A stretch of DNA of 64,000 nucleotides from assembly GCA_048499435.1 (NCBI GenBank), contig JASNZW010000002.1, positions 558,001 through 622,000 of the forward strand, in the 5' to 3' direction. This document shows positions 1 to 8,633 of this stretch, one piece after another. A program made the translations under genes and the position numbers. Numbering within the stretch: the stretch's first letter is position 1; each line of letters starts with the position of its first letter. The DNA comes from DAOTWC01 sp048499435 (lineage in GTDB: Bacteria; Chloroflexota; Anaerolineae; Aggregatilineales; Phototrophicaceae). The notes under the pieces are model-generated. The model had not been told where the DNA came from, made no database searches, and was given only the letters and a program-made list of their open reading frames with translations.

Positions 1-1889
1 AGCGCGACCAGTGGGTTAAACGTGCCGCCCTGCGCCGGGTACGGGTGAACGTTCACCAGTGAGTACTCCAGGAAGTGGACCAGCTCGCTTTTGCCCAGCA
101 GCGACGACAGCCCCAGGAATTCCGCCGGCATGTTGACAAAGCCGATCAGGACGCTGAAGACGCCCAGGATAATCAGCGGGATAGTCATCGCCGGGCCGCT
201 CTCGCTGGCGTGGGCGGCGGCTTCGGTGCGCGGCTGGCCGTGAAACACCATCTCGATCTGCCGCCACATGTAGAAAGCCGTGAACCCCGCCGCCAGCAGC
301 AGCACCGCCAGCGCCACGTAGCCGCCGATCTGCGTCAGGCCGCTGCTGCCCCACAGGCCCGCCAGCCAGGAATCGGCCAGAATCTCGTCTTTCGACCAGA
401 AGCCGGCGAAGGGGATAATGCCCGCCAGCGCCAGCGTGCCGATGATGTACGTCCAGTAGGTGATGGGCATTTTGTCGCGCAGGCCGCCCATATTGCGCAT
501 GTCCTGCGGGTCAAATTCGTCGTCGTGGTGCGCGCCGCCGTGCGCCTGGCTGGCGTGGTGGTGGCCGTGTTCGACGCCGTGAATCACCGAGCCGCTGCCC
601 AGGAACAACAGCGCCTTGAAGAAGGCGTGCGTCACCATGTGGAAGATGGCCGCGCCGAACGCGCCCACGCCCACCGCCGCCACCATAAAGCCGAGCTGGC
701 TGATAGTGCTGTAGGCCAGCACGCGCTTGATGTCCCACTGGCCGATAGCGATAAACCCGGCGACGATCGCCGTGCTCACGCCGACCGCCGTCACAATGAA
801 CGAGGTCACTTCAGCGTTGGCGAACAGCACGTTGGAGCGCACCATCATGTAAACGCCCGCTGTGACCATCGTGGCGGCGTGGATGAGCGCGCTGACGGGC
901 GTCGGGCCGGCCATCGCGTCGGGCAGCCACACAAACAGCGGAATCTGCGCGCTTTTGCCGGTCGCGCCCAGCAGCAGGAACAGCGTGATAATCACGATAA
1001 CGGTTTTGATGTCGAGCGTGAAATTGCCGAAGCTGACGGTGTGATTTTCCGCCAGCAGTCGTTCCGCCTGGCCGAAAATGCCAAGCTGCTCGGTGGCGAT
1101 GTGGTCGTTGTTGGTGAACGCGGGCTGGTCCGCGCCGTGTTCGTCCGCGGCGGCCTCTTCAGCCGCGCCGTGCTCGTCCACGGCGGCGTGTTCGTCCGCG
1201 GCGGCGTGCGCCTGCTCTTCGGCCAGCGCGACGTTGGCGATCTCGCCGGGGCGGTAGTAATCGAGCGTGCCGAACGTCCAGAACATGAGGAAGATGGCCA
1301 TCAGCATGCCGAAATCGCCAATGCGGTTGGCGATCATGGCCTTGCGCGCGGCGGTGCTGTTGCGCCAGCCGACGCCCTTCGCTTTGTCGAACCAGAAGCC
1401 GATGAGCAGGAACGAGCTGAGGCCCACGCCCTCCCAGCCGACGAACATCATCAGGAAGTTGTTGCCGGTCACCAGGATAAACATGAACGCCAGGAACACG
1501 TTCAAATAGGCGAAGAAGCGGGCGAAGCGCTCGTCGCCGTGCATATAGCCGGCGGCGTAAACGTGGATGAGCGTGCCGACGAACGACACGAACAGCATCA
1601 TCGTGACGCTGAGCGTGTCTACGCGCATCTGCCAGGGGATGTTAACCGCCGTGTCCCCCAGGCGGATCCAGCCGTCGAGCAGCGGCGGGTTAACCACGAC
1701 GGCCGCGTAATGGCTGCCGCGCAAGTACACCAGCAGCAGCAGCGCCACGACAAACGTCAGCGACGACGCCACAATGCCGATGCGGCTTGACCATTTCTCG
1801 CCCAGGCGGCCACCCCAGAAGAAGTTAATGAACGCCCCCACCGCAGGGATGAGGATCATTAACGGCACAAGCTGTGGGTAGTGTTCCAT
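1..1889 (-). CDS. nuoL: NADH-quinone oxidoreductase subunit L (partial, 3' end outside window)
   Basis: Membrane antiporter-like subunit of respiratory complex I that carries part of the proton pumping. The frame is open from the ATG at 1889 to the window edge (629 residues visible). It shows the NuoL core motifs, including the GWEGVGLSSFLLIGFW stretch, the LPDAMAGPTPVSALIHAATMV helix and the ILAYSTISQLG-like segment (VLAYSTISQLGFM). An SD (AGAGGAAT) precedes the ATG. Two insertions are unusual: an Ala/Glu/Asp/His-rich stretch at about residues 214-256, where AADEH-like units recur, and a His-rich loop (GHHH, HHDD) at about residues 436-462. It is the last visible gene of the nuo operon; nuoM and nuoN probably follow to the left of the window, but this cannot be seen. 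Confidence 0.96.
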   Translation of the reverse strand, partial: MEHYPQLVPLMILIPAVGAFINFFWGGRLGEKWSSRIGIVASSLTFVVALLLLVYLRGSHYAAVVVNPPLLDGWIRLGDTAVNIPWQMRVDTLSVTMMLFVSFVGTLIHVYAAGYMHGDERFARFFAYLNVFLAFMFILVTGNNFLMMFVGWEGVGLSSFLLIGFWFDKAKGVGWRNSTAARKAMIANRIGDFGMLMAIFLMFWTFGTLDYYRPGEIANVALAEEQAHAAADEHAAVDEHGAAEEAAADEHGADQPAFTNNDHIATEQLGIFGQAERLLAENHTVSFGNFTLDIKTVIVIITLFLLLGATGKSAQIPLFVWLPDAMAGPTPVSALIHAATMVTAGVYMMVRSNVLFANAEVTSFIVTAVGVSTAIVAGFIAIGQWDIKRVLAYSTISQLGFMVAAVGVGAFGAAIFHMVTHAFFKALLFLGSGSVIHGVEHGHHHASQAHGGAHHDDEFDPQDMRNMGGLRDKMPITYWTYIIGTLALAGIIPFAGFWSKDEILADSWLAGLWGSSGLTQIGGYVALAVLLLAAGFTAFYMWRQIEMVFHGQPRTEAAAHASESGPAMTIPLIILGVFSVLIGFVNMPAEFLGLSSLLGKSELVHFLEYSLVNVHPYPAQGGTFNPLVA

Positions 1890-1936
1890 AATTCCTCTCG
1901 GTGTGAGTCCGGCGTGCGACAGGCGCGGGCCGGCGC

Positions 1937-2239
1937 TTAGCCCTTCATCTGGCTGAGTTCGTCAATATTGATGCTTTTCTTGGTGCGGAAAATGGCGACG
2001 ATCAGCGCCAGGCCGACGGCGACCTCCGCCGCCGCCACTGTAATCACGAAAAAGACAAACAAGTGGCCGTCCAGGCCGCCCCAGCGGCGGGCGAAGGCCA
2101 CCAGCGCCAGGTTGGCGGCGTTCAGCATCAGCTCCACCGACATGAACACCAGGATAGCGTTGCGGCGCAGCAGCACGCCCATCACCCCCAGGGTGAACAG
2201 CGCTATACTCAGCATGACATACGCTTCAACTGGAACCAT
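1937..2239 (-). CDS. nuoK: NADH-quinone oxidoreductase subunit K
   Basis: Small membrane subunit of complex I, homologous to the MrpC antiporter subunit and part of the proton path. The 100 residues form three hydrophobic helices. The two family glutamates buried in the membrane are present, one in the VELMLNAANL segment (residue 36) and one in AAAEVAVGLA (about residue 71). The length is the usual one for NuoK. It starts 16 bases after the nuoJ stop and is followed by nuoL, the standard order J-K-L. A G-rich SD precedes the ATG. Confidence 0.96.
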   Translation of the reverse strand: MVPVEAYVMLSIALFTLGVMGVLLRRNAILVFMSVELMLNAANLALVAFARRWGGLDGHLFVFFVITVAAAEVAVGLALIVAIFRTKKSINIDELSQMKG

Positions 2240-2255
2240 TCAGGCTGTCCCCCCC

Positions 2256-3530
2256 TCAGCTCCGCGCCGGTTCTTCGACCGTGTCCGGTAATTCGGCGGC
2301 GCTGCCGCCGTTGGTGTCGGGCGTCAGGACGTCGTGGCCCGTCTGCGCCGCGATCGCGCTGGTGAGCGGGCGGCTCACCCGGCGGCGGCGGTCCTGGCGC
2401 GTGAGGCGGCGTTCGCCGGGCCGGTGCGTCAGCACGATCGCGCCGACCATCGCCACCAGCAGCAGCAGGCCGACCATCTGCATCGGCAGCGCGTAATCAG
2501 TGAACAGAAGCTGCCCCACCGCTGCCGGGCTGCCGAAGGCCGGCAGCGCGGCGCTCACCAGCGGCAGCGCGAACGCCTGCGGCTGGTCGGCGCTGCGGCG
2601 CGCCAGCACGACCAGCTTGGTCGTGTCGCGCTCCACGTCGAACACCGGCGTGTTCAGCCGGAACAGCGCCACACTGGGCTGGTCGGCGTTGACAAAGGCC
2701 CAGTCGCTGATGCGCGTATTTTCGGGCAGGATGCGGGCGGGGGCCAGGCCGCCCAGCGGGATGCCGGCCTCCAGCGTGCGCGCGGCGCTGTCTGCCGGCT
2801 GGCTGAGGTCCACCAGGTCAACCACTGGCGCGTCTGGGTAGGCGTTGAAGATGAGCATGCGTGCGCTGCGCGGCGGCACGGTGCTGAGGTCATCAGGGAT
2901 GATGGTCAGCGCGGTCCCGGCCGAGCCAGGGTAGGCGATCACGGTGCTGGTTTCGCCCGCCGCCAGCGTCATCGCGCCCGCCAGCAGCGCGTCCTGCGTG
3001 CCGGCAGCGTAGAGCGCCACGTTGTATTCGCCGGCGGGCAGGGCCGTGAACCGGGTGGCCGTGCCGTAGGTCACGCCGGCGGCCAGCAGCTCGCCGTTGG
3101 CGTAAATATCCACCGGGCCGGTGTCCGGCGCGAAGTGCGCGGCGCGCAGCAGCGGCTGCCCGGCGGGGGCGGGCTGCCGGTCAATCTGCCCCTGGGCCAG
3201 CGTCAGGCTGATGATGCCCAGAAAGGCGAGCGACAGGACCATCGCGACCGGCGTCATCCAGCGGAAGCGGGTTCGCGGCGTGGCGCTTACCTTTTCCGCC
3301 CCCAGCAGCATGATCACGAATAAGAACAGCACGATGATGGCCCCGGCGTAGACCGCGATCTGTACCAGGAACAGGAAGGCCGCGTCCAGCAGCAGGAACA
3401 TGAACGCGATGCAGCCCATCGTCAGAATCAGAAAGAGCGCGCTGTGGACAGCGTTTTCGCTCAGTAACATCATGGCTGCCGCAGCGATAGAAATCGCGCC
3501 GACAAGAATAAATAAGCTCACTTCGGTCAT
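2256..3530 (-). CDS. nuoJ: NADH-quinone oxidoreductase subunit J with inserted DUF4397-like domain
   Basis: Complex I membrane subunit J, 424 residues instead of the usual 165-200. Residues 1-112 carry four predicted helices, including the conserved VQIAVYAGAIIVLFLFVIMLL segment in TM3. Residues 340-370 carry the canonical last helix beginning GQLLFTDYALP. Between TM4 and TM5, about residues 118-333, lies a soluble insertion. It resembles DUF4397: a HFAPDTGPVDIYANG start, then LPAGEYNVALY, then a second copy beginning at FNAYPDAPVVDL. With the usual NuoJ topology this loop faces outside, which fits the extracytoplasmic nature of DUF4397. The reading frame is continuous, so it is not a frameshift artefact. 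The C-terminal 50 residues are charged and poorly conserved. Confidence 0.92.
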   Translation of the reverse strand: MTEVSLFILVGAISIAAAAMMLLSENAVHSALFLILTMGCIAFMFLLLDAAFLFLVQIAVYAGAIIVLFLFVIMLLGAEKVSATPRTRFRWMTPVAMVLSLAFLGIISLTLAQGQIDRQPAPAGQPLLRAAHFAPDTGPVDIYANGELLAAGVTYGTATRFTALPAGEYNVALYAAGTQDALLAGAMTLAAGETSTVIAYPGSAGTALTIIPDDLSTVPPRSARMLIFNAYPDAPVVDLVDLSQPADSAARTLEAGIPLGGLAPARILPENTRISDWAFVNADQPSVALFRLNTPVFDVERDTTKLVVLARRSADQPQAFALPLVSAALPAFGSPAAVGQLLFTDYALPMQMVGLLLLVAMVGAIVLTHRPGERRLTRQDRRRRVSRPLTSAIAAQTGHDVLTPDTNGGSAAELPDTVEEPARS

Positions 3531-3588
3531 CGGCTATAATCCTGTGTGGGCGCTCGCGCTGTTCGCCTTGCTCACAATGACAGCGCGG

Positions 3589-3616
3589 ATTTTAGCGCAA
3601 TAAGCGCCAGAGTCAA
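3589..3616 (-). promoter_or_regulatory. candidate internal promoter for nuoJKL
   Basis: On the minus strand TTGACT (3611-3616) and TAAAAT (3589-3594) are separated by 16 bases, each one mismatch from the sigma70 consensus. They lie in the 174-base gap between nuoI and nuoJ. It could drive nuoJKL separately. This is a sequence match only. Confidence 0.4.
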
Positions 3617-3628
3617 AGCTCTGGCGCT
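3603..3628. other. strong hairpin between nuoI and nuoJ
   Basis: A 10-bp perfect inverted repeat AGCGCCAGAG/CTCTGGCGCT with a 6-base loop. A second small hairpin, ACGCGC-AA-GCGCGT, follows at 3632-3645. No T-run follows on either strand, so it looks like a processing or attenuation structure rather than a classical terminator. It overlaps the candidate internal promoter. Confidence 0.55.
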
Positions 3629-3704
3629 GCAACGCGCAAGCGCGTAAGTCTGTTGCGTCCGTGAACGCCGTTCCCCCCTCATGGCTGCCGCGCGATCCCG
3701 GCGT

Positions 3705-4199
3705 TTACGCCGGGTCCTGCATATCAGGAATAGCTCGGTCGAAGGTCCCTGGCTCAACCTGCTGCGGCGTGTCCTGGCCATTTTCAGGGACCGGGACCAG
3801 CAGCATATCCTTGGTGTAGACTGCGTCGCGGCGGTCAGTAAAGCTCAGGCGGTGCTCGTGGCCCAGCACGATGGCCTCGGTCGGGCAGGCGTCCTCGCAG
3901 TAGCCGCAGAAGATACAGCGCAGCATGTTGATCTCGTAGGTCTTGGCGTAGCGCTCGCCGGGGCTGTAGCGCTCGTCGTCGGTGTTTTCCGCCGCCTCAA
4001 CCCAGATCGCGTCCGCCGGGCAGGCCGCCGCGCACAGCGCGCAGCCGATGCACTTCTCCAGGCCATTGTCATAGCGCTTGAGTTCGTGCCGGCCTTTAAA
4101 GCGTTCGGCAAATTCGGGCTGTTCTTCGGGGTACATGACTGTCACCGGCTCTTCGAGCACATGCTTGAAGGTGGTGCGTAAACCGCGAATGATCTCCAT
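3705..4199 (-). CDS. nuoI: NADH-quinone oxidoreductase subunit I (2x[4Fe-4S])
   Basis: Peripheral-arm ferredoxin subunit of complex I, carrying clusters N6a and N6b that pass electrons toward NuoB. The 164-residue protein has two complete CxxCxxCxxxCP motifs: C50/C53/C56/C60 (CIGCALCAAACP) and C95/C98/C101/C105 (CIFCGYCEDACP). The length is normal. It follows nuoH by 65 bases and is followed by an unusually long gap with hairpins before nuoJ. The identification is secure. Confidence 0.96.
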   Translation of the reverse strand: MEIIRGLRTTFKHVLEEPVTVMYPEEQPEFAERFKGRHELKRYDNGLEKCIGCALCAAACPADAIWVEAAENTDDERYSPGERYAKTYEINMLRCIFCGYCEDACPTEAIVLGHEHRLSFTDRRDAVYTKDMLLVPVPENGQDTPQQVEPGTFDRAIPDMQDPA

Positions 4200-4264
4200 A
4201 GTGTCTACCGTTACTCCCTCATCATCGGCCAGCGGGCGGCTGCGGGCGCTGCGCGCCCGGCAGG

Positions 4265-6079
4265 TCAGCTCTCCGGCGTTTTCTCGACAGCGGTCGTTGT
4301 TTCGGGCTGCTCGCCCATAGTGCCCAGCTTATCCAGCGCGCCCAGCAGCCAGTTATACAGGCCGAACGGCACGGCCAGCAGGCCGCCAACCACGTTAAGC
4401 GCCGCGTAGCCAGCCCCGCCGCGCTGGCCGGTGATCAGCGGGTCAAGCGCGTCGTCGTCGTCGCTGGCGGCGTCGCGCCGGTTTGTCAGGAAGAACACGG
4501 CGGCCAGCAGCACGACGAACATAACGCCGGCGGCGACGCCGTAAGCGACGGGGCTGCCGAAGACGTCCGCCACGACAACCGTAACCGCCGTCCAGACGAT
4601 CGCGACCAGCGCCAGCGGCAGCATGATTTTCCACCCCAGCGCCATCAGCCGGTCATAGCGGATGCGCGGCAGCGTGGCCCGCACCCAGATCATGCCTGCC
4701 AGCAGCAGCACCACCTTGCCGAACAGCACCAGCGGCCCCAGGATGGGCGCGGACTCGACCAGGCCGAAACCGTCGCTGTAGCCGCCCAGGAACGTCGTAG
4801 CCACGATCATGCTTACGGCGATCATGCCCAGGTACTCGGCCATCATGAACAGCGCGAACTTCATGCCGCTGTACTCGGTCTGGTAGCCCTGCGTGAGTTC
4901 CTGCTCGGCCTCTGGCAGGTCAAAGGGCGCGCGGTTGACCTCAGCCAGCAGCGCGATCATAAGGATGGCGGCGGCCAGCGGGTTCTGGAACACGTACCAT
5001 TCCCAGATGAACGTCTGGCCGCGAATCATATCGCCCAGGCTCATGCTGCCCGCCAGCAGAATGGGCACGACCAGCGCCAGGCCGACGCTCAGCTCATAGC
5101 TGATCATCTGCGCTGACGAGCGCAGCCCGCCCAGCATGGCGTACTTGCTGGCGCTGGACCAGCCGGCCAGGATCACGCCGTAAGTGCCCAGGCTGGTGAT
5201 CGCCAGCAGCCACAGCGCGCCTACGTTGGGGTCCGCCAGGCCCAGCGGCACTTCAAACCACACGTCGCCCAATGACGGCGCAAACCAGGGCACGATGATG
5301 TTCGGCCCCCAGGGGATGACGGCGAACAGGATCAGCACCGGGACGGCTTTGATAACCGGCGCGATCGTCCAGATCGCGCGGTCAGCCTGGGCCGGTATGA
5401 TGTCCTCTTTGAAGATCAGCTTGATGCCGTCGGCCACCGGCTGGAAGAAGCCGCTTGGCCCAATACGGTTCGGCCCGATGCGCGATTGCAGCCAGCCCAG
5501 CAGCTTGCGCTCCAGCAGCGTGGTGTAGGCGAAGCCCGTCAGCACCACCAGGAACAGCACCAGCGAGAAGATGATCGGGTAGAGGCCAGCGCAGCCGGCG
5601 TCGTCGTAGCAGTAGATCACGCTCTCCGCCGGGATACGCGCCTGCGTGTTGAACACGAAGTCCAGCGCGCCCGTGCCCCAGTCGTAAAGCGCCTGCGCGT
5701 TGACCGCCACGATCAGCAGCAGCGCCACGCCCACCAGCAGCAGCAGGCCGACGATCGGCGGCGCGCGGAGGAAGATCACGGCGGCCGGGACGGCCAGCGC
5801 GCCCGCCAGCAGCAGGATGTAGATCAGGCGCGTCAGCAGGGGGTTGTCATAGGTGAAGATACTCACCAGCCCCAGGATGAACACGACGGCCAGCAGCCCC
5901 AGCGCCAGCGCGCGCTGCTCGCGGTTGACCACCAGCGCCGCCGTCGCCGCCAGCGCGGCCAGCAGGATCAGTTTGGTCAGCGCGTCGGCAGGGGCCAGCA
6001 GCACCGTCAGCGCGGCCAGGACGCCCAGCACAACAGCGGTAACGCCAACCAGCGTGCGAAAGACTCGGTAGAGGGTCAT
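4265..6079 (-). CDS. nuoH: NADH-quinone oxidoreductase subunit H with N-terminal multi-TM extension
   Basis: Complex I membrane subunit forming the quinone-binding junction with the peripheral arm. The NuoH core begins near residue 167 and contains the family motifs LLERKLLGWLQSRIGPNR, QPVADGIKL and AEVNRAPFDLPEAEQEL. The protein is 604 residues long, against about 330-400 for typical NuoH. Residues 1-130 form roughly five extra hydrophobic helices (about 9-29, 34-51, 57-75, 82-104, 108-127). A short loop with two cysteines (YCYDDAGC) follows. The C-terminus carries an extra hydrophobic hairpin and an acidic tail. The start is supported by a GAAGG SD inside the end of nuoG, whose stop lies 4 bases upstream. 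Confidence 0.94.
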   Translation of the reverse strand: MTLYRVFRTLVGVTAVVLGVLAALTVLLAPADALTKLILLAALAATAALVVNREQRALALGLLAVVFILGLVSIFTYDNPLLTRLIYILLLAGALAVPAAVIFLRAPPIVGLLLLVGVALLLIVAVNAQALYDWGTGALDFVFNTQARIPAESVIYCYDDAGCAGLYPIIFSLVLFLVVLTGFAYTTLLERKLLGWLQSRIGPNRIGPSGFFQPVADGIKLIFKEDIIPAQADRAIWTIAPVIKAVPVLILFAVIPWGPNIIVPWFAPSLGDVWFEVPLGLADPNVGALWLLAITSLGTYGVILAGWSSASKYAMLGGLRSSAQMISYELSVGLALVVPILLAGSMSLGDMIRGQTFIWEWYVFQNPLAAAILMIALLAEVNRAPFDLPEAEQELTQGYQTEYSGMKFALFMMAEYLGMIAVSMIVATTFLGGYSDGFGLVESAPILGPLVLFGKVVLLLAGMIWVRATLPRIRYDRLMALGWKIMLPLALVAIVWTAVTVVVADVFGSPVAYGVAAGVMFVVLLAAVFFLTNRRDAASDDDDALDPLITGQRGGAGYAALNVVGGLLAVPFGLYNWLLGALDKLGTMGEQPETTTAVEKTPES

Positions 6080-6083
6080 AAGC

Positions 6084-8567
6084 TCAGCCTTCGACTACAA
6101 GCGCGCCCGCCAGGCTCACCTCGGCGGCTGCCGGGGCCAGCGCGACAGGCACAGTGGTCAGGTGCCGGGGAATGATAAGCGTGTGTTCCGGCGCGTCAAC
6201 GCTGACGACGGCGCGCACATGCACCACTGGCAGGCCAGCGGCGGCGACGGCGAGCATGTCGCCCGCGCTGATCTTCAGGCGTTTGGCGTCCGCCGGGCTG
6301 ATCTCGGCATACGGCTCCGGGGTGCGCGCGTGCATCAGCGCGCTGGCGGCGAAGGCGCGCTCGCGGTTGTAGAGGCGCGTCACCGGCAGCAGCAGCAGTT
6401 GGCCGCGCCCGGCCTGCGCCACCGCGGGCAGCGTCAGCGCGCCGGGCGCGGGCGCCGCGCCCTGGTCGGCGCTGGTGGCGATCTGCACGCCCAGGCCGCC
6501 GTTGTTCAGGTGGGCGGTCCCGCCGTAATACATGTTGTCGCCAACGGCGGGAAGCTGCGGCTCAGTGTGGGCCAGCGCCCCGAAGGTGATGCCCGCAAAG
6601 GCCGGCACGTGCTGGCTGAGGTCCTGCAGCACAGCGGCGGCGCTGAGTTTTGCGCGGCCCTGGCCCAGCGTCTCGCCCAGCCGTTCCAGCGCCTGCCACG
6701 CGGGCAGCGCGGTCCCGATCGGCCCCTGCGCCGTGTAGAAGCGCTGCACGCGGCGCTCGCCGTTGGTGAACGAGCCGTCGCGCTCGGCGAAGCTCTGGAT
6801 CGGCAGCGTGACGGCGGCCTGGGCGCTCAGGTCATCCTCGAACAGCGTCAGGTTGATAACCGTCTGGACGCCGCGCAGCCAGTCAGCGGCGGCGGGGTCG
6901 TCGGCCAGCAGGTCAGCCTGGGCCACGATCAGCACGGCGGGCGGGTTCTGGATGATGTCCTGGGTGGCCTCTGGCGTGAAGCCCAGATAGTGCAGGCCCA
7001 TGCCGTTGGGGCCGGGGAAGGGCGCGAGCAGGCCGCTGTCTGGCTGGCCCGCGTGCCCGCTTTCGATCAGGAAATTGGCGGCGGCCTGCATGAGGGCGCG
7101 GCTGCCGTCCAGCGCCAGGCCCTCGGCCCCGGCCACGATCACCAGGTGGGCGGCCCCGGCCAGCTTTTCGGCAGCGGCGGCGTTGTCCTGCCGCAGCGCG
7201 CTCATGAAGTGGGCGGCGCGGCCCGGCGCATAGCGCAGCGTTTCGCTGGCGAAGTCGTCCATGCGCGTGTGGCGCGCGTTCGCCACGACGACATAAGCGC
7301 CCCGGTCGTGCGCCTGCTTGAGCCGCAGCCGCCAGAGCGGGACTTCTTCCTCAAGGTCGGTGGCGATAATCAGCACCGCGTCGCCTTTGCCCAGGTGGCC
7401 CAGGTTAGTTCCCTGGCCCACCCCGACCTGCGCCACCAGGTCAGCCCCGGCGTGCGTGGGCGGCCACGCGCCCAGGCGCTCGCCGCCCAGCCCGGTCACG
7501 AGCTGGCGCAGCGCCCACAGGTCCTCGTTGCTCATACCGCTGCCGGCGATGGCGGCCACGCGGCCCTCAGCCGCGCGCAGCAGGTCGGCGGCGGCGGCCA
7601 GCGCGTCGGCCCAGGGGGTGTGCGCGCCGTCGCACAGCGGCGCCGCCAGGCGGTCAGCGCTGCGCGTGAAGTGGTGGCCGAAGCGCGTCTTGTCCGAAAT
7701 CCAGATTTCGTTGACGTATTCGTTCTGGCGCGGCATAACGCGCTTGATAACCGCCTGCCCGCCGAAGCTGCGGTCCAGGCGCGTGTCAAGCGTGATGTTA
7801 GCGCCGGCGGCGTCGTAAGGGCAGATGCTGGGCACGCTGGTCAGCTCCCAGGGGCGCGCGCCGAAGCGGAAATCAACGGTCGTCAGCGCGCCCACCGGGC
7901 AGACATCGGTGGTGTTGCCGCTGAAGTAGGTGTCGAACGGCGGGTCGCTGTGGGTGATGATCTGAAGGGTGCGCCCGCGCTCGTGGAACGCCAGCACGTC
8001 GTCGCCGACGATCTCGGCCTGGAAGCGGATGCAGCGCGCGCACTGAATACAGCGTTCCTCGTCCAGGACGATCAGGTCGCCCAGCGGCAGGTTTTTGTCG
8101 AGCCGCATCTTGTCGCTGAAGTTCATGCGCGACACGCCCGGCCCGTGCAGCATCGTCAGGTCCTGCAGCGCGCACTCGCCGCCTTTATCGCAGACAGGGC
8201 AGTCCAGCGGGTGGCTGGTGAGCAGAAATTCAAGCACGTCCTTGCGCGCTTCGGTCACGCGCGGCACGTTGGTACGCACCACCAGGCCCGCCGTGATGGG
8301 GGTGGTGCAGGCGGTTTGCAGCCGGGGCATCCAGCGGACTTTCGGCTTGCCCTGCTCGTCGCGCAGCACCTCGCCGGTCGCGCGGTCCTTCTCGACTGTG
8401 CCCATCTCCACCAGGCACATACGGCACATCCCCACCGGCTCCAGCTTTGGGTGGTAGCAGAACACGGGAATCTCGTTGCCAATGGCTTTGGCAGCGTCCA
8501 CCAGATTAGCCCCGGCGGGCAGGGAGTATTCCTGATCGTCAATGATAACCGTTACGGCGTCGGCCAT
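6084..8567 (-). CDS. nuoG: NADH-quinone oxidoreductase subunit G
   Basis: Large iron-sulfur subunit of the peripheral arm. The N-terminal [2Fe-2S] ligands are C37, C48, C51 and C87. The His-Cys3 [4Fe-4S] site is H119/C123/C126/C132, and the next [4Fe-4S] site is C173/C176/C179/C223. A degenerate molybdopterin-oxidoreductase-like region follows. The extra cluster N7 found in some bacteria is not supported, because only C249 remains where a CxxCxxxC motif would be. The start was set at 8567 because GGAGG lies 6 bases before this ATG; an in-frame ATG at 8585 would bury that SD inside the gene. The product is 827 residues. Confidence 0.95.
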   Translation of the reverse strand: MADAVTVIIDDQEYSLPAGANLVDAAKAIGNEIPVFCYHPKLEPVGMCRMCLVEMGTVEKDRATGEVLRDEQGKPKVRWMPRLQTACTTPITAGLVVRTNVPRVTEARKDVLEFLLTSHPLDCPVCDKGGECALQDLTMLHGPGVSRMNFSDKMRLDKNLPLGDLIVLDEERCIQCARCIRFQAEIVGDDVLAFHERGRTLQIITHSDPPFDTYFSGNTTDVCPVGALTTVDFRFGARPWELTSVPSICPYDAAGANITLDTRLDRSFGGQAVIKRVMPRQNEYVNEIWISDKTRFGHHFTRSADRLAAPLCDGAHTPWADALAAAADLLRAAEGRVAAIAGSGMSNEDLWALRQLVTGLGGERLGAWPPTHAGADLVAQVGVGQGTNLGHLGKGDAVLIIATDLEEEVPLWRLRLKQAHDRGAYVVVANARHTRMDDFASETLRYAPGRAAHFMSALRQDNAAAAEKLAGAAHLVIVAGAEGLALDGSRALMQAAANFLIESGHAGQPDSGLLAPFPGPNGMGLHYLGFTPEATQDIIQNPPAVLIVAQADLLADDPAAADWLRGVQTVINLTLFEDDLSAQAAVTLPIQSFAERDGSFTNGERRVQRFYTAQGPIGTALPAWQALERLGETLGQGRAKLSAAAVLQDLSQHVPAFAGITFGALAHTEPQLPAVGDNMYYGGTAHLNNGGLGVQIATSADQGAAPAPGALTLPAVAQAGRGQLLLLPVTRLYNRERAFAASALMHARTPEPYAEISPADAKRLKISAGDMLAVAAAGLPVVHVRAVVSVDAPEHTLIIPRHLTTVPVALAPAAAEVSLAGALVVEG

Positions 8568-8633
8568 AGTGCCTCCAGTAAGCATCGTGCAACTGCGAAC
8601 CGCCAGGCCGGTCGGCGCGGCCCTGGCGCGGGT

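Noticed and set aside
75..1790. Long open frame on the plus strand antisense to nuoL (similar ones antisense to nuoG, nuoF and the giant kinase)
   Set aside because: The predicted products are Arg/His/Gln/Ala-rich with no motif, whereas the opposite strand encodes recognisable subunits. High GC content leaves many antisense frames open by chance.
2256..3530. NuoJ and DUF4397 as two genes joined by a sequencing error
   Set aside because: The NuoJ frame resumes with its canonical last helix after the insertion in the same frame, so it is a true in-line insertion.
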